A DNA stretch of 64,000 bases from Criibacterium bergeronii (GTDB lineage: Bacteria > Bacillota > Clostridia > Peptostreptococcales > Filifactoraceae): the NCBI RefSeq assembly GCF_001693775.2, contig NZ_MBEW02000001.1, forward strand, positions 62,001 through 126,000, given 5' to 3'. Positions 45,838 to 55,382 of the stretch are shown here, piece after piece (position 1 is the stretch's first letter; each line of letters starts with the position of its first letter). The translations under genes were made by a program, and so were the position numbers. Below the pieces are notes generated by a model. That model did no database searches. It worked only from the letters and a program-made list of their open reading frames with translations, and was not told the origin of the DNA.

Positions 45838-47025
45838 TTATAAATTAAATTCATCTGCAAAGGCATTTACTAATTTATTTGATTTGCTCTCATCGACTAA
45901 ATATGAAATGCTTATCTCTGATGTGGACACTTCATAAAATGGCACACTTTCCTTTGATAAAATGTCAAATGCTCTAGCTGCAACACCTACTTGATTTCTC
46001 ATAGCTGAGCCGATTATTGAAACCTTGCTCAGATTTTCTTTAAATTCACAATCAAGTCCCATTTCATCTAAAACTTGTTTTGTCTTATTTTTAGAAACTA
46101 AATTGGTTGTAATTTTATAGCTGACTTCATTTTCCTCCACTATCCTGTTTATCATATCTATATTAATATCATTTTGAGCAAGTTGTTTTAGAGCCTCTGA
46201 TATTCCAAATTCATTGCTACCCTTTTTAAATATCTTTACCAATAAAACATCATTCTTGTTTGAAATATTTGTAATAATATTTTGCTCCACTATATCTTCC
46301 TCCTTGATAATATTTGTCCCATTTAAATCGCCTGTGTTAAGCCCTATAAATAACGGCACGTCATACCTTAGAGCCATCTCAACACTCCTTGGTTCGATTA
46401 CCTTTGCTCCAAGGTTTGCCATCTCCATAGTTTCTTGATATGAAATATAATCTATCTTTTTGGCAGTTTTTCTTATTCTTGGGTCAACTGTGTAAATTCC
46501 GTTTACATCTGTTAAAATTTCACATCTAGCTTTTAATACAGCTGCTATTGCAACTGCTGATGTGTCTGAACCTCCTCTGCCAAGTGTGGTGAAATCTCCA
46601 TTTTCATTCATGCCTTGAAAACCTGTGACTACTACTATTTTCCCATCGTTCAATTCTTTTATAAGTCTATCAGTTATAACGTTACTAATCTTTGAAACTT
46701 GGTGAGAGCCGATTGTCTCAAAGCCTGCCTGAAATCCTGTTAAGGCTACTGATTTTTCTCCTATGGACTGCAAATATATGCTAAGTAGCGATGCGGATAC
46801 CATCTCTCCTGTGGCAAGGAGCATATCCATTTCTCTTTCTGCTGGGTAAGCTGACAAATCATTTGCCATTTGAATTAGTCCGTTTGTAGTTTTGCCCATA
46901 GCCGATACAACTACGACTATCTGTTCGTAGTCTTTTTTTCTGTCAATTATGACTTTTGCTACAGCTTTTATTTTATCAATAGTCGCAACGCTAGAGCCTC
47001 CAAATTTAATTACCAATCTATTCAT
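45838..47025 (-). CDS. lysC: Aspartate kinase
   Basis: Phosphorylates aspartate, the first step of the pathway. The start MNRLVIKFGGSSVAT carries the kinase motif at the very N-terminus; an upstream in-frame start would add 12 residues inside lysA and lacks the GAGGTG site that serves this ATG. FTTLGRGGSDTSAVA is present, and the C-terminal 130 residues form two ACT domains (NDINIDMINRIV and VSIIGSAMRNQVGVAARAF) that usually give feedback control by lysine or threonine. It overlaps the 3' end of lysA by eight bases. Confidence 0.95.
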   Translation of the reverse strand: MNRLVIKFGGSSVATIDKIKAVAKVIIDRKKDYEQIVVVVSAMGKTTNGLIQMANDLSAYPAEREMDMLLATGEMVSASLLSIYLQSIGEKSVALTGFQAGFETIGSHQVSKISNVITDRLIKELNDGKIVVVTGFQGMNENGDFTTLGRGGSDTSAVAIAAVLKARCEILTDVNGIYTVDPRIRKTAKKIDYISYQETMEMANLGAKVIEPRSVEMALRYDVPLFIGLNTGDLNGTNIIKEEDIVEQNIITNISNKNDVLLVKIFKKGSNEFGISEALKQLAQNDINIDMINRIVEENEVSYKITTNLVSKNKTKQVLDEMGLDCEFKENLSKVSIIGSAMRNQVGVAARAFDILSKESVPFYEVSTSEISISYLVDESKSNKLVNAFADEFNL

Positions 47026-48325
47026 TTTTATACACCTCGTCATTTGAAACCAAGTCTTCAAAGCTCTGTCTTCTTACAGCCAACTTTGCCTTTGCATTTT
47101 TTACAAAAACAACTGCCGGTTTGCTGAGCTTGTTGTAATTAGATGCCATAGCATAAGTGTATGCCCCTGCATTTGGTATCATTAGTAAATCTCCTGCACT
47201 TGCCTTTGGCAGCATTTCATCTTTTACTAAAATATCTCCTGATTCACAACATTTGCCTGCGATTGTATATTTTGTTGTTGGCTCTTCACTGATTTTGTTT
47301 GCTATAAAAGCCTCATATTTTGCCCCATAAAGTGCCGGTCTGATGTTGTCCGTCATGCCTCCATCTACAAAGATATAATTTAAACCTGTTGAGGTAGTCT
47401 TAATGACTCCAACCTCATACAGCATAGTGATTGATTGATTTATCAGGCTTCTCCCCGGTTCTATGCTTACAGTTTCTAAATTCATATCTAAGTTTAAAAG
47501 CTTTTCTTCTATTTTTTCAGCATATCTTTGTAAAAATGTTTCTAGGTCAAAAGGTTTGTCCTCACTGGTATAATAAACTCCAAAGCCTCCGCCAAAATTC
47601 ATTTCTCTAATTTTTATATTTAAATTATTTTCAATATCCTTAGCATATTTAAGCATCACTTCTACTTCAAAGAAAAAGAATTTTTCATCGTGAATTTGTG
47701 AGCCTATATGACAGTGAAATCCCTTAAAATCAATTTTTTCGTTTTTCGACAATTTTTTAATTAATTCTTTTGTTTCATCAAGATGGACACTCATACCAAA
47801 TTTTGAGTCGTCTCCGCCGGTTTGTATGTATTTGTGAGTGTGAGCATCTATTGACGGATTTATCCTTAAAAGGCAGGCTTGCACTTTATTTTTTTCTTTT
47901 AAAATTTTATCTAACAGCTCGTATTCGCTTTCGTTGTCTATTACTATTGTGCCTAAATCTGCGTCTACTGCTTGCTCTAATTCACTTCTCAATTTATTAT
48001 TGCCGTGAAAATACAGATTTTTAGCTTTTTCTCCAGCCTTTAATGAAATATATATTTCTCCTCCACTTACCACATCTGTGTAAAGTCCAAGGCTGTCTAC
48101 AAGCCCTGCCATATAAAGATTGGTAAAGGCTTTTGAGGCATATAATATCCTTGTTTCAAATTTACTTGATTTGAAATTGTCTTTAAATACCTTTGCCCTA
48201 TCTATAAAGTCCTGTTCGTCTACCACATAAAGTGGTGTACCAAAGTCTTGTTTAAGCCTTTCCAGCGAAACTGAGCCAATGGATACGTTATTTCCATCTG
48301 CTACTAAATATTTTGATGCGTTCAT
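47018..48325 (-). CDS. lysA: Diaminopimelate decarboxylase
   Basis: Decarboxylates meso-diaminopimelate to L-lysine. A fold-type III PLP barrel: PLP-lysine Lys65 in ILYASKAF, the HCHIGSQI motif, FGGGFGVYY, EPGRSL, and the CCESGD motif near the C-terminus that adds the catalytic Cys from the partner subunit. Length 435 aa. It is the first gene after the lysine riboswitch, so lysine should shut down the whole operon. The start ATG follows an AAAAGGATT site. Confidence 0.96.
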   Translation of the reverse strand: MNASKYLVADGNNVSIGSVSLERLKQDFGTPLYVVDEQDFIDRAKVFKDNFKSSKFETRILYASKAFTNLYMAGLVDSLGLYTDVVSGGEIYISLKAGEKAKNLYFHGNNKLRSELEQAVDADLGTIVIDNESEYELLDKILKEKNKVQACLLRINPSIDAHTHKYIQTGGDDSKFGMSVHLDETKELIKKLSKNEKIDFKGFHCHIGSQIHDEKFFFFEVEVMLKYAKDIENNLNIKIREMNFGGGFGVYYTSEDKPFDLETFLQRYAEKIEEKLLNLDMNLETVSIEPGRSLINQSITMLYEVGVIKTTSTGLNYIFVDGGMTDNIRPALYGAKYEAFIANKISEEPTTKYTIAGKCCESGDILVKDEMLPKASAGDLLMIPNAGAYTYAMASNYNKLSKPAVVFVKNAKAKLAVRRQSFEDLVSNDEVYKNE

Positions 48326-48406
48326 TTTTAATCCTTTTCAATAATATTGGTAAGTATCTACCTAAAATGGTTAGCAGGTTTGGCTTTTTTGTCTAAAAAT
48401 AGGTAC

Positions 48407-48439
48407 AAAAAAACCATAAGCATGCAAAGTTGCCTATGG
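48407..48439 (-). terminator. Riboswitch-controlled terminator of the lysine operon
   Basis: On the minus strand CCATAGGC, a ten-base loop, GCTTATGG and seven T. A competing hairpin (GCAAAGTT with AACTTTGC, 48424-48451) shares its loop and 5' arm and would act as antiterminator when lysine is absent. Confidence 0.8.
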
Positions 48440-48498
48440 AAATAACTTTGCCCAGATATGAGAAGCACTTCAAAAAAGAAAAGGACATAAATTTTTCT

Positions 48499-48612
48499 TT
48501 TTCGACAGTACTATGCTTATTCAACATAGTCCCAACGCCATAGACAGCATTTCGGCGGTTGTTCCTTTCAGAAAAAGCCCTACTAATAAAAACCGCGACC
48601 TCTATCTCATAT
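48499..48612 (-). ncRNA. Lysine riboswitch (L box) aptamer
   Basis: On the minus strand the conserved L-box elements appear in order: GATAGAGGTCGCGG, TTAGTAGGG, a GGAACAACCGCCGAAA segment, GTTGGGACTATG, a CTATG/CATAG hairpin and the closing ACTGTC. GATAG pairs with CTGTC to close P1, and GCGGTT pairs with AACCGC in P2. It stands directly upstream of lysA-lysC-dapA-dapB-ddh, which fixes the ligand as lysine. It is somewhat shorter than typical family members. Confidence 0.88.
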
Positions 48613-48642
48613 CTTATATTTAATTTTTAAATAATTTCACAT

Positions 48643-48671
48643 AATATATCACTATATACTTTTATTGTCAA
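48643..48671 (-). promoter_or_regulatory. Promoter of the lysine operon
   Basis: On the minus strand TTGACA, 17 bases, TATATT, ending about 30 bases before the riboswitch aptamer. Confidence 0.8.
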
Positions 48672-48776
48672 CAACTATTTTTTATACCTAAATTTGTTGT
48701 AGTTTTAATAAAGCTTTTTAAGCTATATCCAACTACACAGTAGCTATATTAATACTAATATCCAATTAAGCATAGA

Positions 48777-48873
48777 TAAAAATGCGTTTGAATGTGTTTG
48801 ACGAAGGAGATTGCTAGCGCTCGCCATAGGCGAAAAGCGCTCCGAGGAAAACACATTCAAAGAAAGCATTTTT
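48777..48873. repeat. Long hairpin repeat, copy 2
   Basis: Arms AAATGCGTTTGAATGTGTTT and AAACACATTCAAAGAAAGCATTT enclose an inner AGCGCT/AGCGCT region. Shared blocks with the copy at 13711-13802 are TGTGTTTGACGA, GATTGCTA.CGCT and GGAAAA.ACA, while the outer arms differ but stay self-complementary. Confidence 0.65.
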
Positions 48874-48930
48874 ATGTACAATTTTAATCGGAGTTAAGTA
48901 TAAAATATTTATCGTCAAATAAAATAGTAC

Positions 48931-48954
48931 AAAAAAGACAGCATCACTGCTGTC
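48931..48954 (-). terminator. Terminator of the small secreted/membrane protein operon
   Basis: GACAGCA, four-base loop, TGCTGTC, then six T on the minus strand. Confidence 0.85.
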
Positions 48955-49127
48955 TACACTCTGAATTAATTATATAAATTAATTATCTATATCCGCATTA
49001 TATCACAAATAATTATCAAATTGCTACATATTTTTAAAAAATTTTTAGATGCTTTTCTAATTCATTTAATTTTGCTTTTGATAGCTGTTTTCATTAGAAA
49101 ATAAACCCGTATTTTTATACTGTACCA

Positions 49128-49451
49128 TTAAATAATTAAAATAAATAAGGAGACAGCTAAACTTGAAAATAATTCTCTTTTAAATCTATCTTTTGTTTTT
49201 GCACTATCTTCTTCATCCGTATTTTTTATTTTTTGTGATAGAAACAAAGAGTATAAAAATAATGTAGCAAATAATACAAATATTATCATATAAGTAAAAC
49301 CCGAAAATCCAGCAATTCCAATTTTTTTACCATTAAAGTGAAGTACCAGATATTTAACTAATAGAACCAATAAAGGTACAAGCTTTACAAGAATCAATAG
49401 CTTTTTTTCAAAAGTGCCTTTATTTTTATTGCTATTTTGAATCTTGTTCAT
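49128..49451 (-). CDS. Small membrane protein, 107 aa
   Basis: Not recognised. Three hydrophobic segments (about 19-38, 47-70 and 95-107) are separated by a basic N-terminus (NKIQNSNKNKGTFEKK) and a charged loop (KIKNTDEEDSAKTKDRFKRE). It starts two bases after the stop of the small secreted protein, so they are translated together. A membrane partner such as an immunity protein or an export helper fits the size and topology, but this is only inference. Confidence 0.6.
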   Translation of the reverse strand: MNKIQNSNKNKGTFEKKLLILVKLVPLLVLLVKYLVLHFNGKKIGIAGFSGFTYMIIFVLFATLFLYSLFLSQKIKNTDEEDSAKTKDRFKRELFSSLAVSLFILII

Positions 49452-49453
49452 AT

Positions 49454-49825
49454 TTATCTAGCCTCAACTCTATATCCGCTTCCGCAGAAATCACAGCCAT
49501 TCGGATACTGCCAGCTATAAATTATAACACCGTTACCATTATCAGATGACGATAAGGCTGAAACTGATATATACATCAAAAACACAGGTATTTTACTTTT
49601 TGGAATAAAGTATGAAACAGCAGAAATTAATTCGGCAGTGGTTTTTATGGCTTGGACTTGACTATGAGAAAGTTCTCCTACTTTAACCCATTCACCGTTT
49701 GGATCCATATCATACGTTCCTATGTACCCATCATAACCATGTCTGTTTGATGAAGCCAGAGATGGAATCGTTGCTAAAGTGCAAGCTAATGTTAATGCTA
49801 AAAATAAACTTACAAATTTTTTCAT
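49454..49825 (-). CDS. Small secreted protein, 123 aa
   Basis: Not recognised. A clear signal peptide (MKKFVSLFLALTLACTLATIPSLA, cleavage about 24-25) leaves a mature chain of about 99 residues. It has a Gly/Tyr-rich start (HGYDGYIGTYDMDPNGEW), a central hydrophobic stretch (SAVSYFIPKSKIPVFLMYISVSALSS) and a C-terminal part with CDFCGSGYR, whose two Cys could form a disulphide. Size, secretion and the co-translated small membrane protein are compatible with a bacteriocin-type pair; nothing proves it. Confidence 0.6.
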   Translation of the reverse strand: MKKFVSLFLALTLACTLATIPSLASSNRHGYDGYIGTYDMDPNGEWVKVGELSHSQVQAIKTTAELISAVSYFIPKSKIPVFLMYISVSALSSSDNGNGVIIYSWQYPNGCDFCGSGYRVEAR

Positions 49826-49953
49826 AATGTATGTTCCTTTGCTAAATTAAACATCAATATTCTTACCACAACATAGAACGCTTTCTTGCTCAAAATTATA
49901 TACCTTATGTTAGTTAATGTCAATAGCGTTATCAACAATTTAAAAAATAATTC

Positions 49954-49982
49954 TTGCTATTCACATTTTCTTTTGGTATAAT
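49954..49982 (+). promoter_or_regulatory. Promoter of uraA
   Basis: TTGCTA, 17 bases, TATAAT, 23 bases before the start codon. Confidence 0.7.
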
Positions 49983-50005
49983 ACCCCGTTAGGAGGTTGT
50001 ATAAT

Positions 50006-51265
50006 ATGTCAAAAAGAATTTATCAAGTGCAAGAAAAGGTTCCAAATTCACTGCTATTGCCGTTAAGCGTACAGCATACATTTGCTATGTTTGGTGCGTC
50101 AGTTTTAGTTCCCCTAATTTTTAATATTGACCCGGGTGTCGTATTGCTGATGAATGGTATCGGCACTTTGTTATTTATTTTAATCACTAAAGGAAAAGCT
50201 CCTGCGTATTTAGGTTCCAGTTTCGCTTTTTTAGGACCATCGTCCATAATTATTGCGAACCAAGGTTTCGAATTTGCGCAAGGAGCTTTTGTTACAACCG
50301 GGATACTTGGCTGCGTGCTTGCTTATGTCATTTACAAGTTTGGCACTGACTGGATTGATATAGTATTGCCCCCGGCTGCTATGGGTGCTGTCGTAGCGTT
50401 AATCGGCTTTGAATTGGCAGCAGCAACAGTTCATGGCGGAGCTATCGGTGCTAACCTTATGACTGACACTGCTACAAGCAAAGACATCATAATATTTTTA
50501 GTAACTCTTGGTACGGCTGTTATCGGTTCTGTCGCATTCAAGGGATTTTTTTCTGCCATTCCTATTTTAATCGCAATCATAACAGGTTATATCACCGCAT
50601 TTTGTTTTGGCATGGTGGATTTATCCGGCATTATGTCTAAAGGGTTAATTACTATCCCAACTTTTCAAATGGCAAAATTTTCATTAAATGCGTCTTTAAC
50701 AATGCTACCGGTGATGCTTGTCCTTACTTCTGAGCATATAAGTCACCAAGTTGTCACTTCAAACATAGTAGGTAAAGATTTATTAAAAGACCCTGGTCTT
50801 CATAGGTCAATTTTTGCTGACAACTTTTCAACAGCTTTATCCGGTCTTGTAGGCGGTGTGCCAACTACTACCTATGGTGAAAACATCGGTGTAATGGCAA
50901 TAACCGGTGTATATTCTGTGCAAGTAATAGGTGGTGCTGCAATCATTTCTATGCTGATGGCTTTTATCGGACCTCTATCCCAGCTTATCAAGAGTTTACC
51001 CGGAGATGTAATCGGTGGTGTCACTTTCCTTTTGTATGGTATGATAGGAACATCAGGCATAAGGCTATTAGTTGAAAAAAAAGTTGATTATTCAAAATCA
51101 AGCAACCTAGTATTGACTTCAATAGTTTTCGTAGCCGGTCTTTCAGGTCTGACTGTAAAATTCATGTCTATTGAGCTTAAAGGTATGGTATTAGCATCGG
51201 TTGTAGCTGTGTCTGTATCATTACTATTTTATATACTTAAAAGGCTTAACATCATTAACGAATAA
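50006..51265 (+). CDS. uraA: Uracil permease (NCS2 family)
   Basis: A proton-linked uracil importer of 419 aa with the usual fourteen-helix NCS2 layout. Marks are LSVQHTFAMFGASVLVPLI near the N-terminus, SSFAFLGP, the substrate-site region LTSEHISHQVV with a conserved Glu and His, and GGVPTTTYGENIGVMAITGVYS. These favour uracil over xanthine carriers. ATG at 50006 follows AGGAGG; a TTG nine bases upstream is the only alternative. It stands next to nucleoside salvage genes on the other strand. Confidence 0.92.
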   Translation: MSKRIYQVQEKVPNSLLLPLSVQHTFAMFGASVLVPLIFNIDPGVVLLMNGIGTLLFILITKGKAPAYLGSSFAFLGPSSIIIANQGFEFAQGAFVTTGILGCVLAYVIYKFGTDWIDIVLPPAAMGAVVALIGFELAAATVHGGAIGANLMTDTATSKDIIIFLVTLGTAVIGSVAFKGFFSAIPILIAIITGYITAFCFGMVDLSGIMSKGLITIPTFQMAKFSLNASLTMLPVMLVLTSEHISHQVVTSNIVGKDLLKDPGLHRSIFADNFSTALSGLVGGVPTTTYGENIGVMAITGVYSVQVIGGAAIISMLMAFIGPLSQLIKSLPGDVIGGVTFLLYGMIGTSGIRLLVEKKVDYSKSSNLVLTSIVFVAGLSGLTVKFMSIELKGMVLASVVAVSVSLLFYILKRLNIINE

Positions 51266-51400
51266 CCACATAAAAATATCAAATCCAGATGAAGCTTATT
51301 TGTGGGATTTTATATTTGACACAATATTTATCTTTATGTTCATATCATTTATTCAAGGTCGTCGTTTAGGAAAATCTTTATAGTCTGTATTACTAAACTC

Positions 51401-51438
51401 AAAAAAGGGCAGAAATATAAAATTTCTGTCCTTTTTTT
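51401..51438. terminator. Bidirectional terminator between uraA and udp
   Basis: AAAAAAGGGCAGAAA and TTTCTGTCCTTTTTTT arms with a short A/T loop between convergent genes. Confidence 0.88.
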
Positions 51439-51444
51439 ATAAAT

Positions 51445-52221
51445 TTATTTATTTTTCTTAGCTTTATCCTGCTCAATAAGTTTTTTTATTGCTTCTATAC
51501 CTACTTTTATTGCACCTGAAGTGTCTTCTGTCATAGGCATAAACATTCCAGCCTTTTCACGTTCTTGATTCCAAACTACATGGAAACAAGAGCCGCAACG
51601 TACATGAAGTGCATCGGCAACTACAAATAATGCAGATGATTCCATTTCACTTGCTTTTACTCCAAGACGTTTCCAGCTTTCCCACTTATTTAATAGTTCA
51701 TAATATACTGGAGATTTTTCAGGGCTGTGCTGTCCATAAAAAGCGTCTTTACATTGAACCACACCTGTATGAGTATCATAACCCATTTCTTCACTTGCAG
51801 TTTTTAATGCTAATGTTATATCAAAATTTGGTACAGCCGGATATTCTATTGGAGCGTATTCCATAGAGGTATGTTCAAAACGAATAGAGCCAGTCGCTAC
51901 TACAACGTCTCCCGGTTTTACATCTAAATCTATTCCTCCGCAAGTACCAACTCTAACAAATGTATCTGCACCACATTTAACTAATTCTTCCATTGCAATT
52001 GACGCTGATGGTCCACCTATACCTGTTGAACAAACTGTGACTTTTTCTCCTAGCAGTGTACCTGTCCAAACATTGTATTCTCTGTTCATTCCTATATGAA
52101 CCGGATTATCAAAGTGTTTAGCAATAGCCTCACATCGTCCAGGGTCTCCCGGCAAAAGTACATAACGTCCAACATCGCCTTTCACACACTGAATATGGTA
52201 TTGTTTTTCTGTTTCTTGCAT
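51445..52221 (-). CDS. udp: Uridine phosphorylase
   Basis: Splits uridine (and often deoxyuridine) with phosphate into uracil and (deoxy)ribose 1-phosphate. [50 protein letters not shown] and the [14 protein letters not shown] segment are typical of the Udp branch of the PNP/UDP family. Length 258 aa. A perfect palindrome lies 30 bases upstream. It is the last gene of the deoC-deoB-nupC-udp set and may also be transcribed alone. Confidence 0.93.
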   Translation of the reverse strand: MQETEKQYHIQCVKGDVGRYVLLPGDPGRCEAIAKHFDNPVHIGMNREYNVWTGTLLGEKVTVCSTGIGGPSASIAMEELVKCGADTFVRVGTCGGIDLDVKPGDVVVATGSIRFEHTSMEYAPIEYPAVPNFDITLALKTASEEMGYDTHTGVVQCKDAFYGQHSPEKSPVYYELLNKWESWKRLGVKASEMESSALFVVADALHVRCGSCFHVVWNQEREKAGMFMPMTEDTSGAIKVGIEAIKKLIEQDKAKKNK

Positions 52222-52251
52222 GATAATCTCTCCTTATTTAAATTAATTTTA

Positions 52252-52265
52252 CCAATATATATTGG
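52252..52265. promoter_or_regulatory. Perfect 14-bp palindrome upstream of udp
   Basis: CCAATATATATTGG lies 30-44 bases before the udp start. It could be an operator in the short gap after nupC; no regulator can be assigned. Confidence 0.35.
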
Positions 52266-52299
52266 CTTAAAAAATATAGACTTATATAATTAACTTATT

Positions 52300-53496
52300 T
52301 TAAAAAAGTGTAACAAACCCTACTATCATTGCACTAAGTATACTTACAAATACACCGGACAGCATAGCTCTTAAAACCAAACGGGATAAGGTTGCTCTTT
52401 TTTCAGGGCAAAGTACCGCTATACCGGAAACACAAATGCCCAAGCTTGAAATATTTGCAAAGCCGCATAATGATATGGCACTTATCAAACCGGTTCTGTA
52501 ATCAAGGCTTGCTATTTTAGGACCAAGCTCTGCAAAAGCAACAAATTCATTCAAAATCAATTTGTTTCCAAGTAGTTTTCCCTCCATTAATATTTCTTGT
52601 CCTTCTAATCCCATCAAATAACCAAATGGAGCAAAAATATATGAGAATATTTGCTCAAGGCTAATGCCTACTTTACCTAAAAACATATTTATAACTGCTA
52701 CTATACCTATTATACCCACAAGTGATGCAGAAATCGCTATTACCATTTGCATACCTGTGACTGCTCCCTCAGCTATTGCATCTATAGCATTTGCGTTATT
52801 CCCTTTATTATCCATTTTAACTTCTGATATACTCTGAGGGGTTTGTGTTTGTGGTAAAACCATCTTTGAAAGCATAATACTTCCAACCGGCACTAATGCA
52901 CTTGCAATCAAAAGATAATCCATAGGTATACCCAGTGCATTATATCCACCTAGTATTGATACTGACATACTACCCATACCTGATACTAATACAACCATGA
53001 TTTCGCTATCAGTCATACTTTTTAAATATTTGCTCACTAGTATGGGGCTGTCTGTCTGTCCAAGAAACATATTCGCAACAGCAACAAAGCTTTCTACTTC
53101 TGTTGTTCCCATTAATTTTCCGACTGCTTTACCTATCCATTTTACTATAAAGCCTAATACTCCAATATAGTAAAGTAAGCTAACTAATGCTGAAACAAAT
53201 ATAATGTTGCCTAACACTTGGACTATGAAAAAATATCCAAACTTTGGATTTGTAAGGTCACCAAATACGAAAGATAATCCTGATGCTCCACAATTAATTA
53301 CTGCTGTAACTCCGTCAGATAGCTTTGATATAATCTTATTACCTATAGGAACTTTTACTAAAATAATAGCTATGATAAACTGAGTTATCAATCCTTTAGC
53401 TACCATCTTCCAATCAATATTTTTTCTTTTCCAAGAAAGTATATAACATAGTGCCAATATTATCAATATGCCTAAAATATTTAATATTACTTTCAT
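52300..53496 (-). CDS. nupC: Concentrative nucleoside transporter NupC
   Basis: Imports nucleosides with sodium or protons. The 398-aa chain has the CNT layout: short N-terminal helices, then a gating region GVLGFIVKWIGKAVGKLMGTTEVESFVAVANMFLGQTDSP, the NMFLGQT motif being characteristic, and later GKLLGNKLILNEFVAF and GFANISSLGI. It overlaps the deoB stop by four bases (ATGA), so the two are translationally coupled. Confidence 0.94.
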   Translation of the reverse strand: MKVILNILGILIILALCYILSWKRKNIDWKMVAKGLITQFIIAIILVKVPIGNKIISKLSDGVTAVINCGASGLSFVFGDLTNPKFGYFFIVQVLGNIIFVSALVSLLYYIGVLGFIVKWIGKAVGKLMGTTEVESFVAVANMFLGQTDSPILVSKYLKSMTDSEIMVVLVSGMGSMSVSILGGYNALGIPMDYLLIASALVPVGSIMLSKMVLPQTQTPQSISEVKMDNKGNNANAIDAIAEGAVTGMQMVIAISASLVGIIGIVAVINMFLGKVGISLEQIFSYIFAPFGYLMGLEGQEILMEGKLLGNKLILNEFVAFAELGPKIASLDYRTGLISAISLCGFANISSLGICVSGIAVLCPEKRATLSRLVLRAMLSGVFVSILSAMIVGFVTLF

Positions 53497-54680
53497 TTAT
53501 TTCCTCCGCCTTGTGCTATAATTTCGTTTGCAAAGCTTTCGCCTTCGCATTTATCATTTATTCCAAGCATATCTATTATTGTTGCTGCAATATTGTTAAA
53601 TCCTTTTCTTACTCCTAAATCCACTGACTTAATTTTTTTGCCCATTACAAGCAGCGGTACATATTCCCTAGTATGGTCAGTGGTTGCAGTGTATGCTGGG
53701 TCACATCCATGGTCTGCTGTTATAAATACAACATCATCATCATTAAGTTTATCCATAAATTTTGGCAAAAATGTGTCAAATTCATTTAATGCCAAAGCAT
53801 AACCCTCCACATCTCTTCTGTGTCCATACAGCATATCAAAATCTACTAGGTTTATAAAACACAAACCGTTAAAATCTTTGTCAGCGTAGTGCATAGCGTG
53901 CTGTAAACCATTTGTGTTAGAAGTATTGTGAACGTGTTCAGTAGTTCCTATTCCTGCAAAAATATCATAGATTTTGCCTACTGCTATAGAATCCATTTTG
54001 CTGTCTTTTACTTTATCCAACAAAGTTTTTTGCGGTGGCTCAAGTGAATAATCATGTCTATTGGAGGTGCGTTTAAAATTATCTTTAGAATTTCCTACAA
54101 AAGGACGTGCAATAACTCTTCCAACTCCATGTTTCCCTTTTAAAATTTTGCGTGCCTTATGACAGGCGTCATATAATTCTTCCAGTGGAATTTTTTCTTC
54201 ATTTGCAGCTACCTGAAAAACTGAGTCTGCTGAGGTATATACAATCCACTTGCCAGTATCTAATTGCTCCTGGCCATAATCTTTTATAACTTCAGTACCC
54301 GAATAAGGCTTATTGCAGAGCACTCCTCTTCCAGTTAATTTTTCAAATTCGTCTATTACTTCTTTTGGAAATCCATTTGGATAAGTAGGCAGAGGATTTT
54401 CTGATACTATTCCTGCAATCTCCCAATGTCCAATGGTAGTATCTTTACCCATAGATAATTCAGATAATTTTGCATAACTACCTTTTGGAAAATCTACTTT
54501 TCCTAAAAAATCAAGACCATCTATGTTGCCTAGCCCATACTCACGCATATTTGGTATATTAAGCTTTGGACAGCTTGCACATGAACGAAGTGTATTTACT
54601 CCGACATCGCCAAATTTTTCTGAGTCCGGCATTTGCCCAGCTCCACAAGAGTCTAAAACAAAAAGAAAAACTCTTTTCAT
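53493..54680 (-). CDS. deoB: Phosphopentomutase
   Basis: Interconverts (deoxy)ribose 1-phosphate and 5-phosphate. An alkaline-phosphatase-superfamily metalloenzyme: VLDSCGAGQMPDS at the N-terminus with the metal Asp, GKDTTIGHWEIAG with the phosphorylated Thr, NLVDFDMLYGHRRD and ITADHGCDPA, TDHTREYVP with further metal ligands. Length 395 aa. GGAG precedes the ATG, 15 bases after deoC. Confidence 0.97.
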   Translation of the reverse strand: MKRVFLFVLDSCGAGQMPDSEKFGDVGVNTLRSCASCPKLNIPNMREYGLGNIDGLDFLGKVDFPKGSYAKLSELSMGKDTTIGHWEIAGIVSENPLPTYPNGFPKEVIDEFEKLTGRGVLCNKPYSGTEVIKDYGQEQLDTGKWIVYTSADSVFQVAANEEKIPLEELYDACHKARKILKGKHGVGRVIARPFVGNSKDNFKRTSNRHDYSLEPPQKTLLDKVKDSKMDSIAVGKIYDIFAGIGTTEHVHNTSNTNGLQHAMHYADKDFNGLCFINLVDFDMLYGHRRDVEGYALALNEFDTFLPKFMDKLNDDDVVFITADHGCDPAYTATTDHTREYVPLLVMGKKIKSVDLGVRKGFNNIAATIIDMLGINDKCEGESFANEIIAQGGGNK

Positions 54681-54695
54681 ATCTTTTCTCCTTTT

Positions 54696-55382
54696 TTAAT
54701 AACTTCTATCATTTTCAAGCTTTTGACCTTTTTCCATAGCTTTAGCTATTTTAACAATTCTAGAAGTTCCCAGTCTATCAGCACCAAGAGATATAAATTT
54801 TTCCGCATCTTCTAAGCTTGATATGCCTCCAGCCGCTTTTATCTTAACGTGAGGAGCAATATTTTTGGCAAAAAGCTCAACATCTTCAAAGGTTGCTCCC
54901 CCTTTAGAAAATCCTGTAGATGTCTTTATGTAATCAGCACCTGAATTAGATACACATTTGCACAAATTTATTTTTTCATCATTTGTTAAAAGGCAAGCTT
55001 CAATTATGACCTTTAAAATTTTATTATTACAAGCCTTTTTAATTTCAGATATTTCAGAAGTTATTTCACTCCACTTTCCCTCTTTTGCCCAGCCAATGTT
55101 GATAACCATGTCAATTTCGTCAGCACCGTTTTCAACAGCGTCTTTCGCCATAAATACTTTAGCTGCTGTAGTATCGTATCCGTTTGGAAAACCTATTACT
55201 GTGCAAATAGCAAGTTTATCTTCTACATATTGTTTGGCTTGCTTTACAAATGATGCAGGTATACATACACTTGCTGTTGAATACTTGATACCATCATCAC
55301 ATATACTTTTTATTTCTTCCCATGTAGCTGTCTGTTCCAATAGAGTATGGTCACACTTTGATAAAATTTCTTTGAGTTCCAT
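54696..55382 (-). CDS. deoC: Deoxyribose-phosphate aldolase
   Basis: Cleaves deoxyribose 5-phosphate to acetaldehyde and glyceraldehyde 3-phosphate. A class I aldolase barrel of 228 aa with the Schiff-base Lys153 in YIKTSTGF, the second active-site Lys in VKIKAAGGI, and the CDHTLL and IGFPNG segments. It is the first gene of the nucleoside salvage operon; GGAG lies before the ATG. The Crp/Fnr-family gene upstream on the same strand is separated by a terminator, so deoC has its own promoter, which I could not place with confidence. Confidence 0.97.
   Translation of the reverse strand: MELKEILSKCDHTLLEQTATWEEIKSICDDGIKYSTASVCIPASFVKQAKQYVEDKLAICTVIGFPNGYDTTAAKVFMAKDAVENGADEIDMVINIGWAKEGKWSEITSEISEIKKACNNKILKVIIEACLLTNDEKINLCKCVSNSGADYIKTSTGFSKGGATFEDVELFAKNIAPHVKIKAAGGISSLEDAEKFISLGADRLGTSRIVKIAKAMEKGQKLENDRSY

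Larger units (their letters stand above)
48326..49127 (-). other. Intergenic region with lysine leader, hairpin repeat and terminator
   Basis: 802 bases without a protein gene. In minus-strand order from the right: the end of the small secreted/membrane operon with a terminator (48931-48954), a dispersed hairpin repeat (48777-48873), the lysine operon promoter (48643-48671), the lysine aptamer (48499-48612) and its terminator (48407-48439). The rest is A/T-rich with no further signal. Confidence 0.8.
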
